A DNA stretch of 64,000 nt from Arenibacter certesii DSM 19833. Lineage in GTDB: Bacteria > Bacteroidota > Bacteroidia > Flavobacteriales > Flavobacteriaceae. The position numbers and the translations under genes were made by a program. The stretch is from assembly GCF_000429545.1 (NCBI RefSeq), contig NZ_AUCB01000032.1, positions 1 through 64,000 of the forward strand, written 5' to 3'. This document shows, in pieces, positions 1 to 8,708 of this stretch; the stretch's first letter is position 1; each line of letters starts with the position of its first letter. Below the pieces are notes generated by a model. It did no database searches. It was not told the DNA's origin and was given only the letters and a program-made list of their open reading frames with translations.

Positions 1-665
1 CTCAAGGCCCAGCAGGTCCCAAGGGAGATACTGGGGATACAGGAGCAACTGGTCCACAAGGTATTCAAGGAGAAATAGGTCCCCAAGGCCCAGTAGGTGC
101 AACAGGCCCACGAGGTCCGCAAGGCACAACGGGTGCAGTAGGTCCACAAGGTGCAACAGGTCCAGCAGGTGATCCGGCAACAGATGATCAAACGCTGAGC
201 ATATCGGGTGACCAACTAACCATTACAGGAGGTAATTCAGTTACTATCCCAATCGCAGACGGTACAGAGACTAAAGTAACGGCAGGGACTGAAATCGGTG
301 TAACAGGAACAGGTACTGCTGGTGATCCTTACGTGATAAGTAATACGCGTCCAAATATATTCTACCCCCCATCTATTGCGGTGGATGCATCAACAACTGG
401 TACAGGTAGAACTTTAAACTTATATACTGAATATACAAACCAGTATACAACACCTATGGTAAAAAGTGATGATGGAGGAGCAAATGCAGCTCCTGCCGCC
501 ATCCCTACCTATGGCAATACAGAACTGTATTACTATGTTACTTATTATGATAATACTGTATTTGCCAATGTTACTATAAATGAATTAGGGGTTATGACCT
601 ATGATGTTATAGCAACCCCCGCAGATTACAACTCTTTTTTCAACGTAGTTTTTGTGGTAAAATAA
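1..665 (+). CDS. collagen-like repeat protein, 3' part
   Basis: The window opens inside this gene; the reading frame runs from base 3 without a stop to TAA at 663-665. The visible part begins with 19 uninterrupted Gly-X-Y triplets (bases 6-176), rich in GPQ, GAT and GPA, the pattern of a collagen-type triple helix. A linker containing [17 protein letters not shown] follows, of a kind seen in bacterial fibre proteins, and then a roughly 110-residue Tyr/Thr/Asn-rich beta domain ending in NVVFVVK. No T9SS C-terminal sorting domain is visible. The gene lies 34 bp before a T9SS substrate gene and a PorP/SprF gene, so I infer a surface or secreted fibre. The start, any signal peptide and the total repeat length lie outside the window. 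Confidence 0.8.
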   Translation, partial: QGPAGPKGDTGDTGATGPQGIQGEIGPQGPVGATGPRGPQGTTGAVGPQGATGPAGDPATDDQTLSISGDQLTITGGNSVTIPIADGTETKVTAGTEIGVTGTGTAGDPYVISNTRPNIFYPPSIAVDASTTGTGRTLNLYTEYTNQYTTPMVKSDDGGANAAPAAIPTYGNTELYYYVTYYDNTVFANVTINELGVMTYDVIATPADYNSFFNVVFVVK

Positions 666-699
666 ATTGAAAGCCCAATAACCAATTACAACCAACAAT

Positions 700-2109
700 T
701 TGAGACCGAACAATCCATATAGATCCTTATTTCTCACGCTGGTAATTGCATTGCTAAATATTTCCATAGTAAGTGCGCAATTCTTGTTGCAGGCACCTAA
801 CAGTAGTGATGAGCATAACTATAAATGGTATGAGGCATCGGATAGAAATACCGTACTAGGAACCGATTTTTTTTATGAGGTATCTCAACCGGGAATCTAT
901 TTCGCCACCTATGATGGAACCCTATGTGGATCCAATGCCAGTGGTTACTTTATTGTAACCGATTGTTCTAGTCCAGATAATGAGGTCACTTTGGATGTTT
1001 CCAATAGGGTAAGTCCTACAGCAGATTTACACTGGTCACCACCAATTAGCGGGGACCAGTTCATGGCAACAGTGACCGGTACACAAAATGTTACAAAATA
1101 TACCGCTACGGTAACCAAAGTAGGAAACAACTTTGACCTGCCCAATTTTACCGTAGTTTGTATTCAACAGGCTGCTATCGTTGAGGATGATTATATTACC
1201 CTTGATGAAGATACGTCAGTTATAGTACCAATATATGATAATGATAGTAATATCCCTACAGAAGGGTTATTAACCGCTCCAAATCCATTTAATGGTACTG
1301 TTTTTATTGACGATAACGGTACGCCAAATGACCCATCGGACGATCTAATGACGTTTACTCCAAATCCTAATTTTAACGGAAATACTTCTTTTACCTATAC
1401 GGTCTGTAACGTCAAAGGAGATTGTAGTACCGCCACCATATATGTGGAGGTATTACCAATAGTAGACGCCTTTGATGATACCATAGAAATAGTGCAAAAT
1501 GAAGTGGTAGAAATAGATGTTTTGGCCAATGATAATGATATCCCAGTCATAGGCACTTTACAGACTACTAGTCCGGCTAATGGTACTGTGGTGATTAATA
1601 ATAATGGAACGTCCAATGACCTAACCGATGACACAATAACGTATACTCCCAATCCGAATTATGAGGGTACGGATAATTTTACTTATACCATTTGTGATGA
1701 CCTCGGAAATTGTAGCACTGCAAGCGTAACAGTTTTGGTGAATACCGATGAAACAACAGATCCTGATCCAGATACGGATGAAGAACCAGATGATTGGGGC
1801 AAGGAAGTGGAAGTCTTCAATGTAATTACTCCAAATAATGATGGAATCCATGATGTGTTGACAATTAAGGATATAGATAGTTACCCTAATAACACCATCA
1901 AAATTTACAACCGTTGGGGGGTACTGGTATACGCTACCAGAAGCTATAACAATAACACCAATAATTTTGACGGAACGTCTAAGGGAAGGGTTACTGTCGC
2001 AGAAGATAATAAGCTTCCAACTGGGACTTATTTCTATATGTTAAACTTCACTAGTGTTGATCAAAATAAGAGTAAGACCCTAACGGGATATATTTATATA
2101 AATCGATAA
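700..2109 (+). CDS. T9SS type B secreted protein with tandem Ig-like domains
   Basis: 469 residues from a TTG start at 700; no ATG gives an intact signal peptide. Residues 1-26 form a signal peptide ending ISIVSA, with Q27 as the likely mature N-terminus. After a 130-residue N-terminal region come two similar cadherin/Ig-like repeats (about 161-255 and 256-350). Each has a DNDxxIP turn, an NGTxxIxxNGTxND segment and a TPNPNxxGxxxFTYTxCD strand. A Pro/Asp linker (DPDPDTDEEPDD) leads to a C-terminal domain of about 100 residues beginning VFNVITPNNDG and containing KIYNRWG and PTGTYFYMLNF. This is the gliding motility-associated (type B) sorting domain of type IX secretion. The protein is therefore expected at the cell surface or outside, probably as an adhesin-like partner of the following PorP/SprF protein. 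Confidence 0.85.
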   Translation: MRPNNPYRSLFLTLVIALLNISIVSAQFLLQAPNSSDEHNYKWYEASDRNTVLGTDFFYEVSQPGIYFATYDGTLCGSNASGYFIVTDCSSPDNEVTLDVSNRVSPTADLHWSPPISGDQFMATVTGTQNVTKYTATVTKVGNNFDLPNFTVVCIQQAAIVEDDYITLDEDTSVIVPIYDNDSNIPTEGLLTAPNPFNGTVFIDDNGTPNDPSDDLMTFTPNPNFNGNTSFTYTVCNVKGDCSTATIYVEVLPIVDAFDDTIEIVQNEVVEIDVLANDNDIPVIGTLQTTSPANGTVVINNNGTSNDLTDDTITYTPNPNYEGTDNFTYTICDDLGNCSTASVTVLVNTDETTDPDPDTDEEPDDWGKEVEVFNVITPNNDGIHDVLTIKDIDSYPNNTIKIYNRWGVLVYATRSYNNNTNNFDGTSKGRVTVAEDNKLPTGTYFYMLNFTSVDQNKSKTLTGYIYINR

Positions 2110-2113
2110 AAGA

Positions 2114-3079
2114 ATGTCGTATCCATTAAAAATATTTTTATCTAAGCAACAACCTATTCTGTTCCTGTTTTTCCTAATATCCATGGGGTCGGAAGTTATT
2201 GCGCAACAAGATGCCCAATATACCCAGTATATGTATAATACAGTTAGTGTTAACCCTGCTTATACCGGATCTAGAGGGCACTTAAGTATTGCGGCACTTC
2301 ATAGGTCACAGTGGGTGGGTTTGGACGGTGCTCCTACTACTCAGACCTTAAATATACATTCCCCGATCGGCTATAGGGGAGTAGGCTTAGGTTTCTCCGT
2401 AGTAAATGATAAGATTGGACCTACTTCAGAAACTTATTTTGATGCTGATTTTTCATATACTGTCCATACCTCAAGAGAAGGTAGGTTAAGCTTTGGTCTT
2501 AAAGCTAGTGCACATCTACTTAACATTCGTTTTTCGGAATTAAATCAAGATTATACTAATTCTAATGGACCCGACCCTACCTTACAACACGATATAGACA
2601 ATAAATTCTCCCCTAATATTGGGGCTGGAGTGTATTATCGAACCAATAAATTTTATGCAGGGCTCTCCGTTCCTCGATTTTTAGAAACTACTCATTTTGA
2701 TGGGGCAGTACTTTCAACTGCGCAAGAAAGGATGAACTTTTACTTGATAACAGGTTACGTTTTTGATATGAATGCTTACGTAAAGTTTAAGCCCACTCTC
2801 TTAACGAAAATGGTAATGGGAGCCCCGCTACAGGTGGATGTTTCTGCCAATTTCATGTTGAACGAGAAATTTATATTGGGTGCGGGTTACCGTTGGGATG
2901 CGGCAGTGAGCGCTATGGCCGGATTCCAAGTATCTAGTGAGCTTTTAATAGGTATCGCATACGATAGGGAAACTACCGAATTGGGGCAGGCCATATTTAA
3001 TGATGGTTCCTTTGAGATTATCCTGAGATACGATTTCATTAGTCGCATTAACAATTTAAAATCCCCTAGATTTTTCTAA
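2114..3079 (+). CDS. PorP/SprF family type IX secretion system membrane protein
   Basis: 321 residues starting 4 bp after the previous stop, so almost certainly in the same operon. An N-terminal signal peptide ends near SEVIAQQ. The family signature follows: DAQYTQYMYN, then NPAYTGSRG, then HRSQWVGLDGAPTTQTLN. The rest reads as amphipathic beta strands of an outer-membrane barrel and ends in FF. In Flavobacteria, PorP/SprF proteins are usually encoded beside large T9SS substrates with type B domains. They are thought to help their secretion or surface attachment, as SprF does for SprB. Here the likely client is the gene directly upstream, and possibly the collagen-like protein. Confidence 0.9.
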   Translation: MSYPLKIFLSKQQPILFLFFLISMGSEVIAQQDAQYTQYMYNTVSVNPAYTGSRGHLSIAALHRSQWVGLDGAPTTQTLNIHSPIGYRGVGLGFSVVNDKIGPTSETYFDADFSYTVHTSREGRLSFGLKASAHLLNIRFSELNQDYTNSNGPDPTLQHDIDNKFSPNIGAGVYYRTNKFYAGLSVPRFLETTHFDGAVLSTAQERMNFYLITGYVFDMNAYVKFKPTLLTKMVMGAPLQVDVSANFMLNEKFILGAGYRWDAAVSAMAGFQVSSELLIGIAYDRETTELGQAIFNDGSFEIILRYDFISRINNLKSPRFF

Positions 3080-3176
3080 TAACTACGGACCATTACCCTA
3101 CTCATCTTCCTTTGAGAATGTAGCTTTTTAAGAAAGCCTTAACCCTTATAATAGGGGAAAACCTTATTTTTACGTT

Positions 3177-3710
3177 ATGGAAGAAGAAAAGGTAATTTTA
3201 GTAAATGAGTTGGATGAGCAAATTGGGACCATGCCCAAATTAGAGGCTCACGAGAAAGCTTTGTTGCACAGGGCTTTTTCGGTTTTTATCATGAATGATA
3301 AAGGCGAGACGATGATCCAACAAAGAGCAGCACATAAATATCACTCTCCTTTAATCTGGGCAAATACGTGCTGCAGTCACCAAAGGGTGGGAGAGTCCAA
3401 TACGGAAGCAGGAAAAAGAAGGCTGATGGAAGAAATGGGGTTTGAGGTCCCTTTAAAGGAACTATTTTCCTTTATCTACAAAGCTCCTTTTGATAACGGA
3501 CTTACAGAACACGAGTTAGATCATGTGATGATTGGTAAGTATAATGGGGAGCCCAATATAAATCCCGAGGAAGTAGCCGATTGGAAATGGATGAAACCAG
3601 AAGCTATTAAAAATGATATCGCGGCAGATCCCGATAAATACTCAGCTTGGTTTAAAATTATTTTCGAAAAATTTTATGACCATATTACAAAAGATATTAA
3701 AGTCGTATGA
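3177..3710 (+). CDS. idi: isopentenyl-diphosphate delta-isomerase, type I
   Basis: 177 residues, usual length for type I IDI. It interconverts IPP and DMAPP, feeding isoprenoid synthesis (quinones, carotenoids) in the cytoplasm. The Nudix-like core is visible: LLHRAFSVFIMN, then NTCCSHQR, which carries the catalytic Cys, then EAGKRRLMEEMGF, the Nudix-type helix, and later HELDHV with metal-binding acidic residues. The stop overlaps the next start (ATGA at 3707-3710), so it is translationally coupled to the pterin-type synthase. It is physically separate from the carotenoid genes at 39-42 kb, but its product is a precursor for them. Confidence 0.95.
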   Translation: MEEEKVILVNELDEQIGTMPKLEAHEKALLHRAFSVFIMNDKGETMIQQRAAHKYHSPLIWANTCCSHQRVGESNTEAGKRRLMEEMGFEVPLKELFSFIYKAPFDNGLTEHELDHVMIGKYNGEPNINPEEVADWKWMKPEAIKNDIAADPDKYSAWFKIIFEKFYDHITKDIKVV

Positions 3711-4114
3711 GAGTTAAAGTAAGCAGAAAGGCGCACTTTAATGCGGCGCATAGACTTTATAGACCGGATTGGGATAATGAAAAAAATGACAAGGTCTTTG
3801 GATTATGCAATAACCCAAATTTCCACGGTCATAATTATGAGTTGGTAGTTAGTGTAACCGGGGAAATAGACCAAGAAACAGGCTTCGTTATGGATATGAA
3901 AGTGCTCAAAGACCTTATTAAAGATAAGGTGGAAGATGTACTAGATCATAAAAACCTAAATGTGGAAGTAGATTGGTTTAAGACTAAAAATCCTACCGCT
4001 GAGAATATTGCCATTTTTATATGGAACAAACTAAGGCCATTTATAAAAACAGATCTCGAACTAGAAGTTACCCTATTTGAAACCCCTAGGAACTTTGTAA
4101 CTTTTTCTGGATAA
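3707..4114 (+). CDS. queD: 6-pyruvoyl-tetrahydropterin synthase / QueD family protein
   Basis: 135 residues. Zinc-binding histidines of the PTPS fold are visible in AHFNAAHRL (His near the N-terminus) and FHGHNYELVV, with the catalytic Cys just before in LCNNPNFHGHNY. The C-terminal PTAENIAIFIWN and VTLFETPRNFV match the family's Glu-containing active site. It overlaps idi by 4 bp. In bacteria this family mostly makes 6-carboxytetrahydropterin for queuosine. The tgt gene at 50.3 kb uses the end product of that pathway, but I cannot exclude a pterin role from sequence alone. Confidence 0.88.
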   Translation: MRVKVSRKAHFNAAHRLYRPDWDNEKNDKVFGLCNNPNFHGHNYELVVSVTGEIDQETGFVMDMKVLKDLIKDKVEDVLDHKNLNVEVDWFKTKNPTAENIAIFIWNKLRPFIKTDLELEVTLFETPRNFVTFSG

Positions 4115-4216
4115 ATTATAGAATTATGGAACTTGGTAAGCTCCAATACCTCCATGAAAAAAGATTGGTTAAATAAATTAACGTTCATTCCTCTAACCTT
4201 AAAAATATAATGGAAT

Positions 4217-5185
4217 ATGAGCCTATACCCATTAAAATTTGATCCAATTCTTAAAGAAAGACTCTGGGGAGGAACAAAACTTAAACAAGTGCTGGGAAAG
4301 GAAATAACCAGCGATATTACTGGTGAAAGTTGGGAGTTGTCTGGAGTAGCTGGTGATGTATCGATAGTGGCTAATGGCAAATTAAAGGGTTGCTCTTTGC
4401 AAGAGCTTATCACTAAGTACCCTGAAGAGGTATTAGGGAAAAGCGTTTTAGAGAGATTCGGAAGTGAATTTCCGGTCCTCATTAAGTTTATTGATGCTAA
4501 ACAAGACCTGTCTATTCAATTACATCCTAATGATAAATTGGCCAAAAAGCGACATAATTCGTTTGGAAAGACAGAAATGTGGTACGTAATGGATGCTGAT
4601 AAGGATGCAGAGCTTATCGTAGGATTTAACAAGACTGTCACCAAAGATGAATACGCTAAAAGTATTGAAGAAAATAGCTTGTTAGCTTTGTTAAACTATG
4701 AAAAAGTACAAGAAGGGGATACCTTTTTTATAAATACTGGTAAAATTCACGCTATTGGGTCGGGAGTACTTTTGGCAGAAATTCAACAGACCTCCGATGT
4801 GACTTACCGCGTTTTCGATTTTAACAGGAAGGATAAAGACGGGAATTATAGAGAGCTCCATACCGAATTGGCATTGGATGCCATAGACTATGAAAAAAAG
4901 GACGACTTTAAGGTTTCCTATAATCAAAATAAGGATGAGGTGAATTCAATGGTCGCTTGCCCTTATTTTACTACTAATTATTTAGATCTTACACAACCGA
5001 TGGAATTGAATGTTGCCGACCGAAATTCCTTTACCATTTACATTTGCGTAGCGGGAAATGCTAGTATCGCAAACGACTTTGGACAGATTGATTTACAAAA
5101 AGGACAGACGATATTAATTCCCGCAGTATCCAAAACAATACATATTAATACAACGAAAGCAAAACTTTTAGAGGTTACTATCTGA
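4217..5185 (+). CDS. manA: mannose-6-phosphate isomerase, class I
   Basis: 322 residues, the short Bacteroidota/Firmicutes-like form. It interconverts fructose-6-P and mannose-6-P. Visible features: PLKFDPILKERLWGG at the N-terminus, the zinc-binding QLHPND, a Glu ligand in FGKTEMWYVM, and the His in NTGKIHAIGSG, with the following QQTSDVTYRVFDF substrate-binding stretch. The ATG at 4217 sits 103 bp after the pterin-type gene. An overlapping out-of-frame ATG at 4209 gives nothing. The gene ends 32 bp before the ATG of the small gene that follows. Confidence 0.93.
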   Translation: MSLYPLKFDPILKERLWGGTKLKQVLGKEITSDITGESWELSGVAGDVSIVANGKLKGCSLQELITKYPEEVLGKSVLERFGSEFPVLIKFIDAKQDLSIQLHPNDKLAKKRHNSFGKTEMWYVMDADKDAELIVGFNKTVTKDEYAKSIEENSLLALLNYEKVQEGDTFFINTGKIHAIGSGVLLAEIQQTSDVTYRVFDFNRKDKDGNYRELHTELALDAIDYEKKDDFKVSYNQNKDEVNSMVACPYFTTNYLDLTQPMELNVADRNSFTIYICVAGNASIANDFGQIDLQKGQTILIPAVSKTIHINTTKAKLLEVTI

Positions 5186-5192
5186 AATTGAT

Positions 5193-5200
5193 TACTTTTG
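5193..5200 (+). promoter_or_regulatory. -7 promoter element for the 89-aa gene
   Basis: TACTTTTG matches the Bacteroidota -7 consensus TAnnTTTG exactly. It lies 17 bp before the ATG at 5218. No TTG is found at the usual 17-23 bp upstream. An in-frame TTG at 5188 would put the start codon inside this element, which argues for 5218 as the true start. Confidence 0.55.
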
Positions 5201-5217
5201 CAGAAAATATATTACCA

Positions 5218-5487
5218 ATGGCAAGTATAAGAGATTTAAAAAAAGACATCAATTACGTTTTAGGAGATATTATTGAAGCGGTATATTTAGTTGACGCTTC
5301 AGAAAATGGACAGAATTCTAAAGAAGGAAATGCGGTTATAGATGGCGCAATTGCTACTTTTGATGACCTAATTGAGAAGGTGAACCAAAAAGATGTTGAG
5401 AACAGATCAGCACACCTTAAAGGAGTGCGTCAGGAATTGGAGACAAAAGCTGCGGCTTTAATAGATGAGCTTAATAAACTAGGCTAA
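5218..5487 (+). CDS. conserved small hypothetical protein
   Basis: 89 residues beginning MASIRDLKKDINYVLGDII. The start is set by the promoter-like element at 5193-5200. It is acidic, Lys/Glu-rich and predicted fully helical, with no signal peptide, cysteines or membrane segment. I recognise it only as a small conserved flavobacterial cytosolic protein with no assigned function. It follows manA by 32 bp but appears to have its own promoter, and it is closed by a strong terminator at 5512-5541. Confidence 0.75.
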   Translation: MASIRDLKKDINYVLGDIIEAVYLVDASENGQNSKEGNAVIDGAIATFDDLIEKVNQKDVENRSAHLKGVRQELETKAAALIDELNKLG

Positions 5488-5511
5488 TATCCAGAAGAAA
5501 CTTCATTAAGT

Positions 5512-5545
5512 AAAAAAGCATCCAATAAAGGATGCTTTTTTATTT
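5512..5545. terminator. bidirectional intrinsic terminator
   Basis: AAAAAAGCATCC, a 6-nt loop, then GGATGCTTTTTT: a perfect 12-bp inverted repeat including the A/T runs. It ends the 89-aa gene on plus and can serve the DUF4369 gene on minus. Confidence 0.85.
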
Positions 5546-5619
5546 TATATGATACCGTAAATCCAAAAATCTCACAACTCCCTTTGGGTTTATTAATATG
5601 AGGAATTTTTTAGATTTTT

Positions 5620-6333
5620 TTATTTTTCTTGGCTAGACTTTTGATTCGTGATGAATTGATTTAATTCCTTTCCATATTTAGAATTTGCTACCTCAGGGCT
5701 AAGTGCGTTGTTGATAGAATCCAAATACTTAATATTAGCATCCGATACTTCTTTTAGAGCAATATAGGGAGCTATATAAGAATCTGTGTTGTTCATAGCA
5801 AAATTTAGTGCAAACAAATAGCCTCGTTTAACATTCCTATCGCTAAGGGCTTGAAGGGAATCCATCATTTCTTGATTGTTTTGAGCCTTAGGATTTAAAC
5901 TAGACTTTATGTATTCTAAGTTTTGAGTATTAAATCTGGACATCACTTTCTGGTACTCACTTAGCTTGTCTTGACTCTTGGAACCCTCTATGCTGGCATT
6001 CAGATCAAAAGTATTCCAAGCAGTATTTATAGTTATCTCCCCAGGCTCACCAAAAAACATAATTCGATCGTTGATATCATTATTGTCTTTTTTGTTTAAG
6101 TAGAGATAAAAGATTTCAGGACTTTCAATTTCAGTACTAAAAGAAAAAGTGCCATCCCCTTTTACTACTAGCGAGTCAATGTTGATTAAACTAGTATCCA
6201 CTATATGCTGAAGGTAAAGCGTTCCTTTTTTTAATCCTTTTACCTTTCCCGCAACCGTCATGGTGTTTTCGGTAGTTCCCGCACAAGAGGCGATAAAAGC
6301 AGCAATTAGCGCTGTGATAAATATTTTTCTCAT
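5620..6333 (-). CDS. DUF4369 lipoprotein without a thioredoxin domain
   Basis: 237 residues from ATG at 6333. MRKIFITALIAAFIASCAG is a lipoprotein signal with the lipid-attachment Cys at 17, so the protein is membrane-anchored, probably facing the periplasm. The N-terminal half (VAGKVKGLKKGTLYLQHI through INTAWNTFDLNASIEGSKSQ) fits DUF4369, which usually precedes a TlpA/AhpC thioredoxin domain in Bacteroidota. Here the protein stops (KYGKELNQFITNQ then SSQEK) just where the thioredoxin domain would begin, and no remnant follows. An alternative TTG start at 6363 falls inside a promoter-like element and is unlikely. Confidence 0.82.
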   Translation of the reverse strand: MRKIFITALIAAFIASCAGTTENTMTVAGKVKGLKKGTLYLQHIVDTSLINIDSLVVKGDGTFSFSTEIESPEIFYLYLNKKDNNDINDRIMFFGEPGEITINTAWNTFDLNASIEGSKSQDKLSEYQKVMSRFNTQNLEYIKSSLNPKAQNNQEMMDSLQALSDRNVKRGYLFALNFAMNNTDSYIAPYIALKEVSDANIKYLDSINNALSPEVANSKYGKELNQFITNQKSSQEK

Positions 6334-6360
6334 AAGTAAATAATTGTTTTTTTTGTCGGT

Positions 6361-6368
6361 CAAATTTA
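6361..6368 (-). promoter_or_regulatory. -7 promoter element for the DUF4369 gene
   Basis: On the minus strand this reads TAAATTTG, an exact TAnnTTTG match. It lies 28-35 bases upstream of the ATG at 6333 and overlaps the alternative TTG codon, supporting the shorter protein. Confidence 0.55.
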
Positions 6369-6487
6369 AACTTGTCTAACGGCAGTCAGGTTAGCAATTC
6401 CTTATTCGTGATTAGGACCAATTTAGGGCCATGATCATTTCATCGTTTTTTTCTTGGTGCGCAAATATCACTAAAGTTTGTGGAATT

Positions 6488-7747
6488 TTAAACTTTTGAT
6501 GCAATTTCCATTAGAATAGTACAGAGAATAGCGCCGCCTGTTCCCACTACATACCCAAAAACTGCCAATAGTACCCCTACTGAGGTGAGGGAAGGATGAA
6601 ATTCGGCAGCAACGACGGGTGCTGATGCGGCGCCACCAACATTTGCCTGACTTCCTACAGCGAGAAAGAAATAAGGAGCTTTTATCAGTTTGGCAACAAG
6701 AATAAGAAGTCCAGCATGAATGCTGATCCATACAAAACCTATCACTATTAGTCCTGGATTTTCTAACACCTTAGTAAGGTCCATTTTCATTCCTATAGTG
6801 GCTACCAAGATATAAATGAATACACTGCCTATTTTACTAGCTCCCGCGCCTTCATAATTCTTTGCCTTGGTAAAGGATAGGATAATTCCCATAATCGTCG
6901 CAATTACGACCATCCAGAAGAAATTGGAACCTAAGAAGGAAAGGAAGCTTCCTTTATCGCTTACGCTTTCAAAGGAACGGAGATAATCACTTAGGTAGTC
7001 CCCAAAGAAATGGGATAGCCCAACAGCAGTAAATGCAAAAAAGAGCATCATCATATAGTCGGTTAACGTAGGGACCCTAGTAATTCGATCCGAAAATTCG
7101 GAAACGGTAATCTTTAATTTTTCAATCGCTGAGGTGTCGGCCTTAAGCCATTTATCTATTCGTTTGGTCTTCCCAACGCCTAGGAGAATTATAGCCATCC
7201 ATACATTGGCAACTACTATATCTACCAGGACCATGCCGCCATATTTTTCAGGGTTATATTGGTATATCTCTAACATTGCCGCCTGGTTTGCTCCGCCGCC
7301 TATCCAACTGCCCGCGATAGTAGATAAGCCTCTCCAGATGGCATCAAAATCGTTCCCGCCTACTGTTTCCGGCGAAAAAATGGAAACAATTAAAATTGCC
7401 AAGGGCCCACCAATTATGATACCTATAGACCCCGTTAAAAACATAATTAAAGCTTTGGAGCCTAGGTTGGCTATCGCTTTCATATCAATGCTCAAGGTCA
7501 TTAAGACCAAAGCTGCGGGCAAGAGATACCTACTTGCCATATAATAAAGATTTGAGGATTCATCCGAAACTAATCCGCTACTTGCCAAAATAGAAGGAAG
7601 TAGATAACACATTAAAACAGCAGGAACAATATTGTAGAATTTGCTCCAAAATCCAGTTTTTATAGAGGAGGTATAAAATATAAACCCGAGACATAGGGTG
7701 AGAAGTCCAAAAACAACAGTATCGTTGGTGATAAAAGGTTCGGTCAT
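6488..7747 (-). CDS. DUF819 family integral membrane protein
   Basis: 419 residues with about 11-12 hydrophobic helices spread over the whole length. Small-residue-rich stretches such as AGSWIGGGANQAAMLEIY (about 150-167) and VGSQANVGGAASAPVVAAEFHP (about 365-386) are typical of DUF819. The paired inverted Gly/Asn motifs resemble a transporter built from two halves. The substrate is unknown and the name transporter is an inference. It is convergent to nothing and lies 32 bp downstream of the HAD phosphatase, so the two may be cotranscribed. Confidence 0.85.
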   Translation of the reverse strand: MTEPFITNDTVVFGLLTLCLGFIFYTSSIKTGFWSKFYNIVPAVLMCYLLPSILASSGLVSDESSNLYYMASRYLLPAALVLMTLSIDMKAIANLGSKALIMFLTGSIGIIIGGPLAILIVSIFSPETVGGNDFDAIWRGLSTIAGSWIGGGANQAAMLEIYQYNPEKYGGMVLVDIVVANVWMAIILLGVGKTKRIDKWLKADTSAIEKLKITVSEFSDRITRVPTLTDYMMMLFFAFTAVGLSHFFGDYLSDYLRSFESVSDKGSFLSFLGSNFFWMVVIATIMGIILSFTKAKNYEGAGASKIGSVFIYILVATIGMKMDLTKVLENPGLIVIGFVWISIHAGLLILVAKLIKAPYFFLAVGSQANVGGAASAPVVAAEFHPSLTSVGVLLAVFGYVVGTGGAILCTILMEIASKV

Positions 7748-7779
7748 AATTATGTTAGTTCAGTTTGCGATAAATATAA

Positions 7780-8583
7780 TTAAATATATAAGTGTTGTTT
7801 TATATAATGGGCAACTCCGTCCTCGGTATTCTTTAGCGTAATTGCTTGGGAGATTTCCTTTACTTCTTCTCTGGCATTAGCCACTGCAACCCCATGGCCG
7901 GCATGTTGCAGCATTTCCATATCATTGTAATTGTCACCAAAGGCAATTACATTTTCTAAACCTTCCCCAGACTGCAATAATAAAGAGATGGCCGTTAGCT
8001 TGGACACTGCTTTAGGCGCTACCTCAATTAATGTATCGTTAGAACGATATATATTTAAAGTGCTGGAAAAGGTGTTGGATAGGATGGGAAAGATAGTATC
8101 CATATTTTCTTTTTTGCCCATCATCATAATTTTGTGTCCACCTATTTCTCTAGTTTGCCAATCCAGTAGGGTTTCTTGGATGGCGCGATATGTGGGGGTA
8201 GCCTTGGTATATCTTATTTCCTTTTGGACCCTTTCTGAATCCGATTCTACATACCATTCATCTCCAGAATAAAGACCTAGCTTAATGTCTAGTCGGTTAG
8301 CTTCTTCATAAATGCCTTCAATTTGGTCTAATTCAATATAAGTAGAGCTCAATTGTTTTGCCCCATCAAGAACCAAGGCACCATTATAGCAAATAATGGG
8401 CTGATTTTCAATTCCAAGATTTTTCTGGATATAGATCATGGATTTAGGCATTCTTGCAGAAACCAGAATAACCCTCATATGGTTCCTTATCCTTTTTATT
8501 TCATTGATGGTATATTCGGATACGTTGTCCTTATAGGTCAAAAGAGTGCCATCCAAATCGGAGCATAAAATCTTATAGGTCAT
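7780..8583 (-). CDS. Cof-type HAD-IIB family phosphatase
   Basis: 267 residues from ATG at 8583. HAD motif I is CSDLDGTLLTY (nucleophile Asp), motif II VILVSARMP, and motif III/IV is a Lys upstream followed by GDNYNDMEMLQHAGHGVAVANA. A C2-type cap (about residues 85-190) makes it a Cof/YbiV-like sugar-phosphate or cofactor phosphatase. A second family member lies at 58.4-59.2 kb. A TTG 30 bases upstream is in frame, but the Met-Thr-Tyr-Lys start fits the family and the promoter position. Confidence 0.9.
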   Translation of the reverse strand: MTYKILCSDLDGTLLTYKDNVSEYTINEIKRIRNHMRVILVSARMPKSMIYIQKNLGIENQPIICYNGALVLDGAKQLSSTYIELDQIEGIYEEANRLDIKLGLYSGDEWYVESDSERVQKEIRYTKATPTYRAIQETLLDWQTREIGGHKIMMMGKKENMDTIFPILSNTFSSTLNIYRSNDTLIEVAPKAVSKLTAISLLLQSGEGLENVIAFGDNYNDMEMLQHAGHGVAVANAREEVKEISQAITLKNTEDGVAHYIKQHLYI

Positions 8584-8627
8584 TAAAGCGAATTCTATTG
8601 GATTGGTATCCAAGGATTAATTGGTGC

Positions 8628-8635
8628 CAAATATA
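8628..8635 (-). promoter_or_regulatory. -7 promoter element for the HAD phosphatase
   Basis: TATATTTG on the minus strand, an exact TAnnTTTG match, about 45 bases before the ATG at 8583. It probably also drives the DUF819 gene. Confidence 0.5.
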
Positions 8636-8708
8636 AACTTATGCTGAAATATATGGAACTGATTTCTGTGTAGTTCAGTAATTTCGTAGCAATGTTTAAA
8701 ATAAGACG

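Noticed and set aside
1-180. Repetitive GGTCCACAAGG-type sequence as a tandem repeat or CRISPR-like array
   Set aside because: The periodicity is nine bases in frame and encodes Gly-X-Y triplets; no spacers or uniform repeats.
4126-4176. 16-codon ORF (MELGKLQYLHEKRLVK) between the pterin-type gene and manA
   Set aside because: Too short, no promoter or family evidence; probably chance.
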